Source: Candidatus Dormiibacterota bacterium
Lineage (GTDB): Bacteria; Vulcanimicrobiota; Vulcanimicrobiia; Vulcanimicrobiales; Vulcanimicrobiaceae
NCBI GenBank assembly: GCA_035532835.1
Contig: DATKQG010000087.1
Coordinates: 1 to 64,000 of the forward strand
Direction of reading: 5' to 3'
DNA length: 64,000 nt
This document shows positions 42,796 through 51,811 of this stretch, one piece after another. The notes under the pieces were generated by a model, which saw nothing but the letters and a program-made list of their open reading frames with translations, searched no databases and was not told where the DNA came from. The number at the start of each line of letters is the position of its first letter. Position 1 is the stretch's first letter. Both the position numbers and the translations under genes were made by a program.

Positions 42796-44183
42796 CCGAC
42801 GAAGATATCGCCTACCTCGATGCCACGGCGCTGGGCCGGCGCATCGCGCGCAAGCAGATCAGCTCCGTCGAATTGACGCAACTATACCTCGATCGCCTGG
42901 AACGCTACGGACCGCACCTCAATGCGGTCGTGACGATCATGCACGAGCGGGCCCTGCGTGAGGCCCGTGCGGCCGATGCGGAGCTGGCGCGCGGGCATCG
43001 CCGTAGCGCCCTGCACGGCGTGCCGTACGGGGTCAAGGATCTGCTCGCCGCCGTCGGTGCGCCGACCACGTGGGGAGCCCAGCCGTACCGCGATCAAGTT
43101 TTCCATTTCGATGCGACCGTCGTCGCCCGTCTGCACGCGGCGGGGGCCGTACTTCTCGGAAAGCTCGCGATGGTCGAACTCGCGGGCGGTTTCGGATACA
43201 ACGAGGCGGACGCGTCGTTTACCGGCCCGGGCCGCACGCCCTGGAACCGCGACTACTGGAGCGGCGGCAGTTCGAGCGGGCCGGGCGCCTGCGTCGCGGC
43301 TGGATTGGTGGGTTTCGCGATCGGCTCGGAGACCAACGGCTCGATCCTCACACCATCCGCGATGTGCGGCGTGACGGGATTACGCCCAACCTTCGGCCGC
43401 GTCAGCCGTTACGGCGCGATGGCGCTGATGTGGAGTTCCGATAAGCTCGGCCCGATGGCGCGTTCTGCGCGCGATACGGAGTTGGTCCTGCGAACGATCG
43501 CCGGCGCCGACCCGCACGACGACACCGCGCGCACCGAGCGGTTCGTAAAAGCGAAGAAACGTCCGCGAATCGGGGTCGTCAAGGGCGCTCGCGAGAAGAA
43601 CCAGCATGCCGTAACCAAGAACTTCGAGGCGTCGCTCGCGGTATTGCGGGAGTTCGCAGACGTTGTGGAAGGCGCCGTGCTACCCGACCTGCCGTACGGC
43701 GCGGTGATCGGTGCGCTGATCAACGGTGAATGCGCCGCGGCATTTCGCGATCTGATCGAGAGCGGACGCGCGCGCGAATTGCGTTCCCCCGCCGATCGTA
43801 TCGGCGGCTATATGCAGTACAATACGCTCGCGGTCGATTACGTCGACGCGATGCGCGTACGCAAGCAGATCGTGCGAGCGGTTACGGCTGCCGTGAAGCC
43901 ATACGATGCGCTGGTGTTTCCAACGCTGCCGACCGTCGCATACCCGATCGACGTGCCGTTCGACAAAGTCTATCCCGATGCTCCTGGTGCGATCGACGCC
44001 GTCACGCCCGGCAACCTCACGGGCATTCCCTCGATGAACGTGCCGAACGGCTTCGGCGAACACGGATTGCCGACCGGCCTCGGGCTGCTCGGCAACGCGT
44101 GGGGCGAGGCGCAACTCGTCGCCATCGCGGCTCAAGTACAGCGGCGAACGCCGTTTCATACCAAACGTCCGGTGTTGGCATAA
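42792..44183 (+). CDS. Amidase-signature hydrolase
   Basis: A 463-residue amidase-signature (AS) family enzyme hydrolysing a carboxamide. The Ser-cisSer-Lys triad is visible: Lys82 (GVKDLLA), Ser160 in SGGSSSGPG and nucleophile Ser184 in GSETNGSI. The last motif is usually GGS; here NG replaces GG. Length is normal. The gene is not adjacent to gatB or gatC, so it need not be the GatA subunit; substrate unknown. A bidirectional terminator follows at 44200-44239. Confidence 0.9.
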   Translation: MTDEDIAYLDATALGRRIARKQISSVELTQLYLDRLERYGPHLNAVVTIMHERALREARAADAELARGHRRSALHGVPYGVKDLLAAVGAPTTWGAQPYRDQVFHFDATVVARLHAAGAVLLGKLAMVELAGGFGYNEADASFTGPGRTPWNRDYWSGGSSSGPGACVAAGLVGFAIGSETNGSILTPSAMCGVTGLRPTFGRVSRYGAMALMWSSDKLGPMARSARDTELVLRTIAGADPHDDTARTERFVKAKKRPRIGVVKGAREKNQHAVTKNFEASLAVLREFADVVEGAVLPDLPYGAVIGALINGECAAAFRDLIESGRARELRSPADRIGGYMQYNTLAVDYVDAMRVRKQIVRAVTAAVKPYDALVFPTLPTVAYPIDVPFDKVYPDAPGAIDAVTPGNLTGIPSMNVPNGFGEHGLPTGLGLLGNAWGEAQLVAIAAQVQRRTPFHTKRPVLA

Positions 44184-44199
44184 GGTCGGGAGCCGTAAA

Positions 44200-44239
44200 A
44201 AACAAAAAGGGCGCTGCCGAGGCTGCGCCCTTTTTGTTT
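44200..44239. terminator. Bidirectional rho-independent terminator
   Basis: A 15-bp perfect stem (AAACAAAAAGGGCGC with GCGCCCTTTTTGTTT) closes a 10-nt loop. A and T tracts on the outer sides serve both the amidase gene and the convergent lipoprotein gene. Confidence 0.92.
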
Positions 44240-44272
44240 GTCGATCGCGACGGGTCGCCGCGATCGATATCT

Positions 44273-45448
44273 TTAGTAGGTTCCCGCTACCGGTACGCCG
44301 ATCGAGAGATCGGTTTGACCGGCCGCACCGGTGAGCGTCGGCGTCTGTGAGGTGTTGCCCGGAGGCGCGTCCTCGAACGCCGGGTAGTCGAACGAGATTG
44401 CGGTGACCACGTACGCATCGCCGGTAGCGAACGAGGTTTGCGCCGCCGGTAAGGGTGTGGTGTTCTGGCATCCGTTGCCGTTACAGGCTCCAAGGTTCGG
44501 CGGGACGGTGAAGGTCTGCGCACCCACTCCCGAGATCGGACCGACCGTGTAGAAGTGACCGTTCGTCGTGTCCTCTACGAAGACCAGGGTCTCCGTACCG
44601 GCGTTGATCGTCACCGTCCCGGTGAGGCCACCCGCGGTGTTGGCGACGCCGGAGACAACCGGTGCGGCCAGCGGCGTTACCGTCGCGAGATTATTGCTGG
44701 TTGCGGTAAACGACTGCGATGCTGCGTTCGCCGCCGCAACATTGACGTCGAGGGTGTACGTGCCGACACCGGGCGGCACTTCAAACAGGGTGAAGCCCGG
44801 TGAGTATCCCGCGAAGTTCGCCGGAAACGTTCCGTCGTTAAAAAACGGCACGGCCGGTGGCCCGATGAGATAAACGCCTTGGCTAGCCGCCGCGGCCCCG
44901 AATGGCTGCGCCCACCACTGCGCACCACCGAAGTAGTAGTTCGAGCTGCTGAAGCCATTGCCCGGCGTTGCGTTGGGATTGCCGGGGTAGTAGCCCCCCG
45001 CGCCCTGTTGGTCGGAGTTGAGGGGCGCGAAACCGTAAGAGAAGACTCCGGTAAAGGTTCCGAGCGTCGTTTGAGCGGGGGTGACCGAAAGATTCACTTG
45101 CGGTGACGCGCTGATCGTGTGCGTGCCCGCGTCACTATTGGTTGCATATGCTCCCGGGAAGTTTGCCGGAAGCGTGAAGGTCGCCGGACCGGTAAGGGTC
45201 GGCGTGTCCGCCAGGACGGCCGATCCGCCACCCGGTTGCCGGAACGTTGCGACGACGTTGAGTCCCGTGGTACCGTCTGCCGCATTGTATGCCGTCCCGA
45301 CCGCCACTTGGAGTTTGTTCGTGGTCAGGTTGGTTTGAGTTATCGATGGGACGGCTCCGCCGTTGCTCGAGCCGCCGCCGCACCCTGCGAGGAGTGCGGC
45401 AACCGCGCCGATGGCGAGCGTGAGTGAGAGTCGTTTCACGTACGGCAC
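44273..45448 (-). CDS. Lipoprotein of unknown function, 391 aa
   Basis: A lipobox LLAGC near residue 23 follows a short signal helix (LSLTLAIGAVAALLAG). The mature part is Gly/Thr/Asn/Pro-rich with beta-strand character (VGTYTLDVNVAAANAASQSF, TTNGHFYTVGPISGVGAQTF), likely Ig-like or adhesin-like domains. It begins 2 nt after the TonB-dependent receptor gene stops, so they form one operon. By analogy with SusC/SusD the lipoprotein may capture the receptor ligand, but it has no recognisable SusD fold. Confidence 0.75.
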   Translation of the reverse strand: MPYVKRLSLTLAIGAVAALLAGCGGGSSNGGAVPSITQTNLTTNKLQVAVGTAYNAADGTTGLNVVATFRQPGGGSAVLADTPTLTGPATFTLPANFPGAYATNSDAGTHTISASPQVNLSVTPAQTTLGTFTGVFSYGFAPLNSDQQGAGGYYPGNPNATPGNGFSSSNYYFGGAQWWAQPFGAAAASQGVYLIGPPAVPFFNDGTFPANFAGYSPGFTLFEVPPGVGTYTLDVNVAAANAASQSFTATSNNLATVTPLAAPVVSGVANTAGGLTGTVTINAGTETLVFVEDTTNGHFYTVGPISGVGAQTFTVPPNLGACNGNGCQNTTPLPAAQTSFATGDAYVVTAISFDYPAFEDAPPGNTSQTPTLTGAAGQTDLSIGVPVAGTY

Positions 45449-45450
45449 CT

Positions 45451-48400
45451 CTAGACTTTCGTTGACAGGTAGAAGTAGAACGAACGCCCTTGTTGGTTCG
45501 GGAAATTCGTAAAGACGTTGTTTCCGCCGAATGCGCTGAGATATTGCGGATTCGCGTAGGGCGTCGTGTAGGCCGCGGGTACCACCGAGTATCCGGTCAA
45601 CGGGCCGGAGATGCCGGTGGCCACGGGCTGATAGCGATTGTTAAACGACGGGTTCAGCGGCCCGCCGTAGATGCGATCGAACAGGTTCTCTACGTCGAAG
45701 CCAACCGTGTAATTGGCGTGCGGCGGCGTATAGCTGATCGTGAAGTTGGCGAACAGATCGGGTTTGGTGAGCTTTCCGCCGGCGGATGACGTTTCGGCAT
45801 TTCCGCGGTTCGCAATGATGTTGGGTTTGAGTACCGAGCCCGGGTTGAGCGGGTCGACGTAATACACGGGGCCGATGCCGGATGAATTCGCGGCGCTCCC
45901 GGTAAGGACGTCGGTATTGGGAACGTTGATAGCCACACCGTTGACGAAGTTCGCCGTTAGCGTGCCGTTGCCGATCGGATATCCATCGTCGAATTGCAGG
46001 CGTGGATTGAAGTTCCAGCCGTTCTTCGTCTTGTACGTGAGTCCGAGCGTCGCTTGGAACGGCGAGACGAAGCCGACGCGGTAAACGTCTCCAGCGGCAA
46101 CCGAAGAGTACGGAATGCTCGGGAAGAAGTCCTCGCTCGGAGAGGTTGGGATGACGCTCGAAAACTCATTGATGTACGACATCGCGAGTTGTCCCGAGAG
46201 TCCGTAGCGCGCGTCCTTGGTGATTTGTACGTCCACGCCGTTGGCGTACTCTTTACCAAGATTGGTTTGCGTTGCGGGGCCCGTCTGCACGACGCCGCCA
46301 AAGACGAGCGGCTGGCCGCTCGCGTTGAGCAGCGGCTGCGAAACGCTTGCCGTGGTGTCGTATTGGTGGCGCGTCCACGGCGAGATGCTCACCGCAACGC
46401 CGTTGAGCGCGCCCTTGGTGAACTGATGCTCCAGCGTGATCTCGTAGTTATTCGAGGTCATCGGGAGAATCGGCTGATAGGGTACGCCGTTGAAGTTTTG
46501 GTATGCCCAGTATGTTTGCTGCGCGTAGTTCGCGCACGGCACGAGATAGGGAGCGATGCCGCAAGCGGGGCCGGGGATATTCGAGGCCAGGCCGGCGTAA
46601 GGGCTATATGCGCCTTGGTTTACGACGGCGTCGACGAACGAGAGAATCGGCATGGACGCCGCGCGTTCGTAGGTGGCTCTGAGCGCGGTGTGCGGTGCGA
46701 CCCGGAGCGAAATGCCCAGGCGCGGCTCAAAAACGCTGGGTTTCGTCATACCGCTGGTGATGTTGCTGAAGTTCGGGGTGTACGGGCAGTTGCCGGTCAC
46801 GGCCGGGTTTGCCGGGTTGTAGTTCGGGTTTGCCGGAGCCGACGCGGGATTGTACAAGAACGTACAATTCGAGAGCAACTGCGGCGTTGGGAACCCGATA
46901 TAACGGCTGTTCTCCACGCGGAAGCCGACGTGCGCCGTCAGATTGTTGTTTACGTCGATCTTATCGGTCAGATAGAACGACTGGTCTTGACGGTTCATGT
47001 CGCTCAGCTGCGAGAATAGCGGTAGTTGGAGTTGCGCCGGTGGGTTCGCGCCGAATGCCTGATACGCGTAACCGCACCCGCCCGGCCCGAGCGGGCAGTT
47101 CGGATCGGTCGGGCTGATGAAATCGTACGGAGCCAGCGCGTTCGAGCCAATAATATCTGCGAAGAACGCGTAACCCTGGGAGTTGAATTGATAGACCGGA
47201 TGCAGCCAATTGTATTCATATCCCGCTTCCACGAGATTCTTTTCATTGAGCTGCTTCTGTAGTTTGATCTCGCCGCCTAGACGGTGACCGCCCTGTAGGA
47301 GATTGAGGTCACCTACGCCTAGAATATTTTGGCCACCGGTTGGGAAGTCGAACGTTGAAACCGAGTTGACGCTGTAGGCATCCATCGAGAGATATGTCGA
47401 TGGATTGATGCTGAGCGTATAGGCGAGCTTATACGTCTCGTTCGGCTGGTAGTACGTATTCGGAGCGCGGTTTGCCGCTGAGGCGAGGGTTTGCGCTTCA
47501 TACGCTTGGCCGGGATAGAGCCCAGAGAGGTTCCCCAGTTGCGTATTGGTGAGCCCATACACCGGCCCATAGAAGCCAGTGAAGAACGGATTGCAACTAG
47601 CAAAGCACCATCCGTTGAGGCCACCGTAGGACTGGAAGAAATTATGCTGGGCGATATCGGCGAAGAGCTGAACCGATTGGTTGTTGTCCTTGCCAAAGCG
47701 AAAGATGAGGTTATTGAGAAACTCGCGATCGGTTTCGAGCAGCGTTTGCGTGCCCGTACCGACGAGGTTTGCCGGATATTTCGCGTCGCCGAATTGCGGA
47801 GAGGTTTGCGCTCCGGCGAATGCGGCGTACTCCGAAATATGGCCGTTCGCCGATGCGGTGCTGATCGCGCCGTTAAACGCGTGGCTAAAGCCGGGGCCGC
47901 CCACTCGGAACTCCAAGTTGGAGAATCCCGGATAGGTTCCGCGCTGCGCTACCAGATTGATCACGCCCGTACCGTTGCTCTGCACCGATGCGTCGCCGAC
48001 GCCCGGCGTCAACTGTGCTGACGAAATGCCGGCTCCCGGAAGGGCCAGCGTATTGACGAACTGGTTCGTGAACGCATCGGTGTAGGGAATGCCTTCGAAT
48101 TCGAAGCCCTCTTCGTTCTCGCGGCCGCCGTGAATGACGGGGTAACCGCTCGAATCATAGCCCACGCCGGGCAGCGACGTGAGGAGATTCGACTCGCTCA
48201 GATTGAGCGTGGATCCCTGAAGGTTCGTGATCTGCGCCTGCGTGACCGTATAGGTGTCGGTCGTTTGACGCGGCTTGAAGGCGCTGCCCTCGCTCGTTGC
48301 GACGACCTTCGCGATCGTCGTGAGCGATTTGGTCATCGCGAGGTTGAGTGTTTGCGACTGATCGGCGAAGACCGTCACGCCGGTAACGCTCTGCGGCTGA

Positions 48401-48693
48401 AAGCCGGCCTTAGCGAACGAGACCGTATAGGTGTCCGCGTAAACGCCGGCGATTGAATAGAAGCCCTTGGCATCGGTCACGGCCTTATACGTTCCCGTCG
48501 GAGCGGTGGCCGTGACGGCCACGTCGGCGACAGGCGCGTTCGAGACGCTATTTGTGACGAAACCGTGTAAGAGGCCGGTCGTGCCGGCGTAGGCTGGTGT
48601 AAGCGTGAGGAACAGATTGCCAACAAGGACGGTGGCGACAGCCACGATCCTCATGGAAACCTTCGCGTGCCTCCACGCACGAGATAGTCCCAT
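45451..48693 (-). CDS. TonB-dependent receptor with CarboxypepD_reg-like N-terminal domain
   Basis: A 1080-residue outer-membrane receptor. A signal peptide (VATVLVGNLFLTLTPAYA) leads to a carboxypeptidase-regulatory-like beta-sandwich at about 40-120 (GLLHGFVTNSVSNAPVADVA). A plug domain at about 140-250 (NLLTSLPGVGYDSSGYPVIHGG) and a 22-strand barrel ending in an aromatic C-terminus (GRSFYFYLSTKV) follow. Such receptors import siderophores, cobalamin or glycans using TonB energy. The operon partner is a lipoprotein 2 nt downstream. A GGGAG lies before the ATG; an internal Met13 would give a shorter signal. Confidence 0.93.
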   Translation of the reverse strand: MGLSRAWRHAKVSMRIVAVATVLVGNLFLTLTPAYAGTTGLLHGFVTNSVSNAPVADVAVTATAPTGTYKAVTDAKGFYSIAGVYADTYTVSFAKAGFQPQSVTGVTVFADQSQTLNLAMTKSLTTIAKVVATSEGSAFKPRQTTDTYTVTQAQITNLQGSTLNLSESNLLTSLPGVGYDSSGYPVIHGGRENEEGFEFEGIPYTDAFTNQFVNTLALPGAGISSAQLTPGVGDASVQSNGTGVINLVAQRGTYPGFSNLEFRVGGPGFSHAFNGAISTASANGHISEYAAFAGAQTSPQFGDAKYPANLVGTGTQTLLETDREFLNNLIFRFGKDNNQSVQLFADIAQHNFFQSYGGLNGWCFASCNPFFTGFYGPVYGLTNTQLGNLSGLYPGQAYEAQTLASAANRAPNTYYQPNETYKLAYTLSINPSTYLSMDAYSVNSVSTFDFPTGGQNILGVGDLNLLQGGHRLGGEIKLQKQLNEKNLVEAGYEYNWLHPVYQFNSQGYAFFADIIGSNALAPYDFISPTDPNCPLGPGGCGYAYQAFGANPPAQLQLPLFSQLSDMNRQDQSFYLTDKIDVNNNLTAHVGFRVENSRYIGFPTPQLLSNCTFLYNPASAPANPNYNPANPAVTGNCPYTPNFSNITSGMTKPSVFEPRLGISLRVAPHTALRATYERAASMPILSFVDAVVNQGAYSPYAGLASNIPGPACGIAPYLVPCANYAQQTYWAYQNFNGVPYQPILPMTSNNYEITLEHQFTKGALNGVAVSISPWTRHQYDTTASVSQPLLNASGQPLVFGGVVQTGPATQTNLGKEYANGVDVQITKDARYGLSGQLAMSYINEFSSVIPTSPSEDFFPSIPYSSVAAGDVYRVGFVSPFQATLGLTYKTKNGWNFNPRLQFDDGYPIGNGTLTANFVNGVAINVPNTDVLTGSAANSSGIGPVYYVDPLNPGSVLKPNIIANRGNAETSSAGGKLTKPDLFANFTISYTPPHANYTVGFDVENLFDRIYGGPLNPSFNNRYQPVATGISGPLTGYSVVPAAYTTPYANPQYLSAFGGNNVFTNFPNQQGRSFYFYLSTKV

Positions 48694-48805
48694 CTAAAAA
48701 ACTCCCTAAAACTCAGAAATGTGAGTGAGCAGTTTTTGGCTATTTAGTTGTCGGGGCAGCTTGGGAATAGCAAAAAGAAAGAAGGTGTATCGCTAGTCCT
48801 TCGCA

Positions 48806-48831
48806 GCCTTAATGACCTTAACGTTACCTTA
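48806..48831. promoter_or_regulatory. Triple direct repeat upstream of the TonB receptor
   Basis: Three (G/A)CCTTA units start at 48806, 48815 and 48826 on the plus strand (TAAGG-type on the minus strand), spaced 9 and 11 nt. Roughly helical-turn spacing is typical of OmpR/PhoB-family sites. They lie 113-138 nt before the receptor start and about 130 nt before the DMT gene. The rest of 48694-48961 holds only leader sequence. Confidence 0.35.
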
Positions 48832-48961
48832 GAGTCTGAGGATGCAGTCCGCAAGTCTTTTTTATCCGGATTGTAACCTCGGTCATCTTTGGTTTTGGGC
48901 GCCCCCTGGGAAGAGCGGCACAAGGTTTAGTTCGCGCCTCCCGAATCCCGAGAACACCGTA

Positions 48962-49795
48962 ATGGCAGTTGTACTGGGCATCCTCGCGGCGGCGCTCTAC
49001 GGCGGCGCCGATTTCTGCGGCGGCCTGGCGACCCGGCGGACCACGATGCTTTCCGTGACCGTGATTTCGCAGAGTGCGGGGCTCGTGCTGTTGCTTTTCA
49101 TGCTGCCGTTCTTTCCGGCGCGCGTTCATGCGGCCGACCTCGAGTGGGCGGCACTGGCGGGCATCTGCGGCGGGGCGGGAATCGCGCTGCTCTACCACGC
49201 GCTCTCGGTCGGAAAGATGGGGGTGGTCTCGCCGATCACCGCCGTGCTGGCGGCGGCGGTTCCGGTCGCGTTCGGAGCGTTCCGCGGCGACCGCCTGGGC
49301 CTCGGGCAGGCTCTGGGTATCGCGATCGCGCTCGTTGCCGTTGTCATGATCTCGTCGTCCACCGAAGCCGACGGCACCCGCGAGTTCTCCACTCGTGGGG
49401 TTAAGGAAGCCGTCGCCTCCGGCCTGATCTTGGGTGGATTCTATGTCTTTCTAGCGCACGCGCGGCCGGGCATGGGGCTCGATCCGCTGGTCGGCGCGCG
49501 CGTTTCGTCGGTGCTGTTTCTCGTGTTGTTGGCGGCGGTGACGAAGACCGATCTGCGGCCTCGCGGCGGAACGCTGCCGTTGGTCCTTTTTTGCGGTGCG
49601 ATCGATATGACCGCCAATGCGCTCTACCTGCTCGCTACATACAACGGTCAACTCGCCGTCGCCGCCGTCCTCACGTCGCTCTATCCGGCAAGTACGGTAT
49701 TGTTGGCGCGCGTGGTGCTCAAAGAGCGGTTGCGCCTTATCCAGAAACTCGGCGTGGGCTTGGCGCTCGTCGGCGTCGCCCTGATCGCGGCCTAA
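48962..49795 (+). CDS. DMT-superfamily (EamA) transporter
   Basis: A 277-residue inner-membrane protein with about ten helices in two EamA repeats: MAVVLGILAAALYGGADFCG opens the first, and the second begins with VKEAVASGLILGGFYVFLAH. The start is the ATG at 48962; the frame upstream does not read as membrane protein. Family members export metabolites or amino acids. It ends 2 nt before the stop of the convergent PilZ gene. Confidence 0.88.
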   Translation: MAVVLGILAAALYGGADFCGGLATRRTTMLSVTVISQSAGLVLLLFMLPFFPARVHAADLEWAALAGICGGAGIALLYHALSVGKMGVVSPITAVLAAAVPVAFGAFRGDRLGLGQALGIAIALVAVVMISSSTEADGTREFSTRGVKEAVASGLILGGFYVFLAHARPGMGLDPLVGARVSSVLFLVLLAAVTKTDLRPRGGTLPLVLFCGAIDMTANALYLLATYNGQLAVAAVLTSLYPASTVLLARVVLKERLRLIQKLGVGLALVGVALIAA

Positions 49796-49797
49796 GG

Positions 49798-50658
49798 CTA
49801 TTCGTTGCGCAGTTTTTGTAGCTGGACCGCGTGGGTGAAGCGCGCGATCTCTTCGCGATGGTAGCCGTCGATATCGGTGAACTGCACGCCGTAGACTTCG
49901 CGCCCGCGCTGCGGGGCGAATCGCGAAATCACACGGCCTCGTAGCAGCATCTCGGCGAAGGGACGGCGGTTATCCGGCAGACGAATCTTGCGGGGACCGA
50001 ACGGCGTGATTTCGGTCCGCTCCTCAGAGGGCGGGAAGATGTCGAGCACCGCGTTGGGTAGCCTGAATCGAATCTCGACGTCGACTCCCAACGGCACGTC
50101 TTCGCGGCACATCAGCCGCAAACCGCCGGTGCTGATGTCGTTCGCCTCCGCCGGCGAAGACGTCTTGCCGAATCGGTAGCGCACCGGAAATGAGAAGAGG
50201 GTGCGGACGCTGCGCCGGCGCTGGGTGCCCGGTGGGATGGCGGGCTTTACCTCGGCGCTGCGCTGCTGCGCTCGCGCCGCCGCCTCGCGCCGCTGCAATT
50301 CGAGGATCTCTTGCGAGAGCGCGTCGCGCTCGCTCTGCGGCATGCCGTTGAAGCTGATGCCGTACTCGTATCCGCCCCCGCCTGAAGGCGTGGCACGGCT
50401 CATGACCTTTCCGCGCAACAGCAACGGCGCCAGCGCTTGGCGGCGGAGTTGGAATTCCACCGCGCGATGGCGATCGATCAGGATGAGCGAGCGGACGCGG
50501 CAGCCGGTCTCCGAAATGTTCACGAGGGTTGCATAGACGGGCGCGGGCAACCCATCGACGCTCACTGCTATAGGGAGCTCGATCGATTGGCGGTAGGTTT
50601 GCCGCTGGTTCGACCGCGCGGTCGAGGCCACGCGGCGAGAGGACCATAACATCGCCAC
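49798..50658 (-). CDS. Tandem PilZ-domain protein
   Basis: A 286-residue cytoplasmic protein with two PilZ domains for cyclic-di-GMP binding. The first has RxxxR at 19-23 and NxSxxG at 47-52; the second has RxxxR at 148-152 and DxSxxG at 174-179. A helical linker lies between (residues about 108-140). No output domain is seen, so it probably acts by protein contact. It complements the GGDEF-EAL protein at the start of the window. No operon partner. Confidence 0.9.
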   Translation of the reverse strand: MAMLWSSRRVASTARSNQRQTYRQSIELPIAVSVDGLPAPVYATLVNISETGCRVRSLILIDRHRAVEFQLRRQALAPLLLRGKVMSRATPSGGGGYEYGISFNGMPQSERDALSQEILELQRREAAARAQQRSAEVKPAIPPGTQRRRSVRTLFSFPVRYRFGKTSSPAEANDISTGGLRLMCREDVPLGVDVEIRFRLPNAVLDIFPPSEERTEITPFGPRKIRLPDNRRPFAEMLLRGRVISRFAPQRGREVYGVQFTDIDGYHREEIARFTHAVQLQKLRNE

Positions 50659-50698
50659 GTTATGGTTCGACCCGCCGCGCCCGCCTCCTTACTTTCGT

Positions 50699-51775
50699 CT
50701 AAAGCGTCGACCAGACGTCGAGTTTGCGCTTGACGCCCTCGATCACCGCATCGGTGAATTCGGTCGTCGACGCCTGTCCGCCGAGGTCGGCCGTCGCGGT
50801 GCCTCCGTGGACGGCCTCCAGCGCCGCTTCGTAGATCGCCCGCGAGGCGTTGGCGGCACGCTTGTCCTGCACGTACCCGATTAACGCGCCGGCTGCAAGG
50901 ATCATCGCCAGCGGGTTCGCCACGTTTTTCCCAAAAAGCCGCGGCGCCGTTCCGTGCGGAGCTTCGGCCATTACCACCGAGGGCTGGAGCGATTCGTCGA
51001 AAGCCAACAGGATCGATTCGGCGCCCGCGATGGAGCCGAAGAGCTGCATCACCAGATCCGAGAGGCAATCGCCGTCGCGGTTGAGCGACGGGATAACCAA
51101 GGGGTTATCGCCCGCGTTCGAGAGCAGCAGGGCGTAGGTCGCATCGATGAGTTGGGGATCGTAAGGGACGTGCGGGTACCTTGCCGCGGCAGCGTCCATC
51201 TCTTCTTTGAGCATGCCTTCGTACACCGGGCTTACGGTATACTTCGGGCCGCCAAAAACCGTCGCGCCCATTTTCGTAGCGTGTACGAACGCGTACTCGG
51301 AAACGTAACGGCAGACGCTACGCGAGATCGCCTCGGTGCGGTAGGCGACTTCGTCCATACCCTCACCCTCGCGCCACTCTTTGGCGCCGTATGCGTCTCC
51401 CACCGCCATGCGCACGACCGAGATGGGCGCGTGGATGCCGGCGACCGGCCGCACGCGCGGCAACTTGCGGCCGGTGCGCACGATCACTTTGCCCTCGATC
51501 TCTTTGCGAAGGATGGCGTTGGGCGAACCGACGTCGCCCTTCTGCTCGGGCGTGATCGTCGCGGCTTTGAGCCCGAGCCGATGGATCTTCATCGCGGCTG
51601 CGGCGTCGTGAACCACTTGGTTCTGCGTTGCGCGCCGGTTTTCAAGCGAAAGGTCGTAAGTTTCGAAAGCCAAATCGATGTCGATGACCGACTTATCGAG
51701 CACGCGCAGCGATTGCTCAAGCAATTCTTGTCCGGTTTGGTCGCCGTCGAGAACGACGATGGTCGGCGTGGTCAA
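50699..51775 (-). CDS. Isocitrate/isopropylmalate dehydrogenase family enzyme
   Basis: A 358-residue beta-decarboxylating dehydrogenase. Visible are DGDQTGQELLEQ (start of the fold), TPEQKGDVGSPNAILRKEIEG, the metal-site NRDGDCLSDL, and APHGTAPRLFGKNVANPLAMILA. Length and motif spacing suit a short monomer-type NAD(P)-isocitrate or 3-isopropylmalate dehydrogenase. The cofactor-selecting residues do not let me choose with confidence; the APHGTAP motif with SLQPSVVMAE fits isocitrate dehydrogenase. It is divergent from ftsK, 36 nt apart. Confidence 0.87.
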   Translation of the reverse strand: MTTPTIVVLDGDQTGQELLEQSLRVLDKSVIDIDLAFETYDLSLENRRATQNQVVHDAAAAMKIHRLGLKAATITPEQKGDVGSPNAILRKEIEGKVIVRTGRKLPRVRPVAGIHAPISVVRMAVGDAYGAKEWREGEGMDEVAYRTEAISRSVCRYVSEYAFVHATKMGATVFGGPKYTVSPVYEGMLKEEMDAAAARYPHVPYDPQLIDATYALLLSNAGDNPLVIPSLNRDGDCLSDLVMQLFGSIAGAESILLAFDESLQPSVVMAEAPHGTAPRLFGKNVANPLAMILAAGALIGYVQDKRAANASRAIYEAALEAVHGGTATADLGGQASTTEFTDAVIEGVKRKLDVWSTL

Positions 51776-51811
51776 ATGAACTCCTAGTGTAACGACGAAA
51801 CGGTATCTCTC

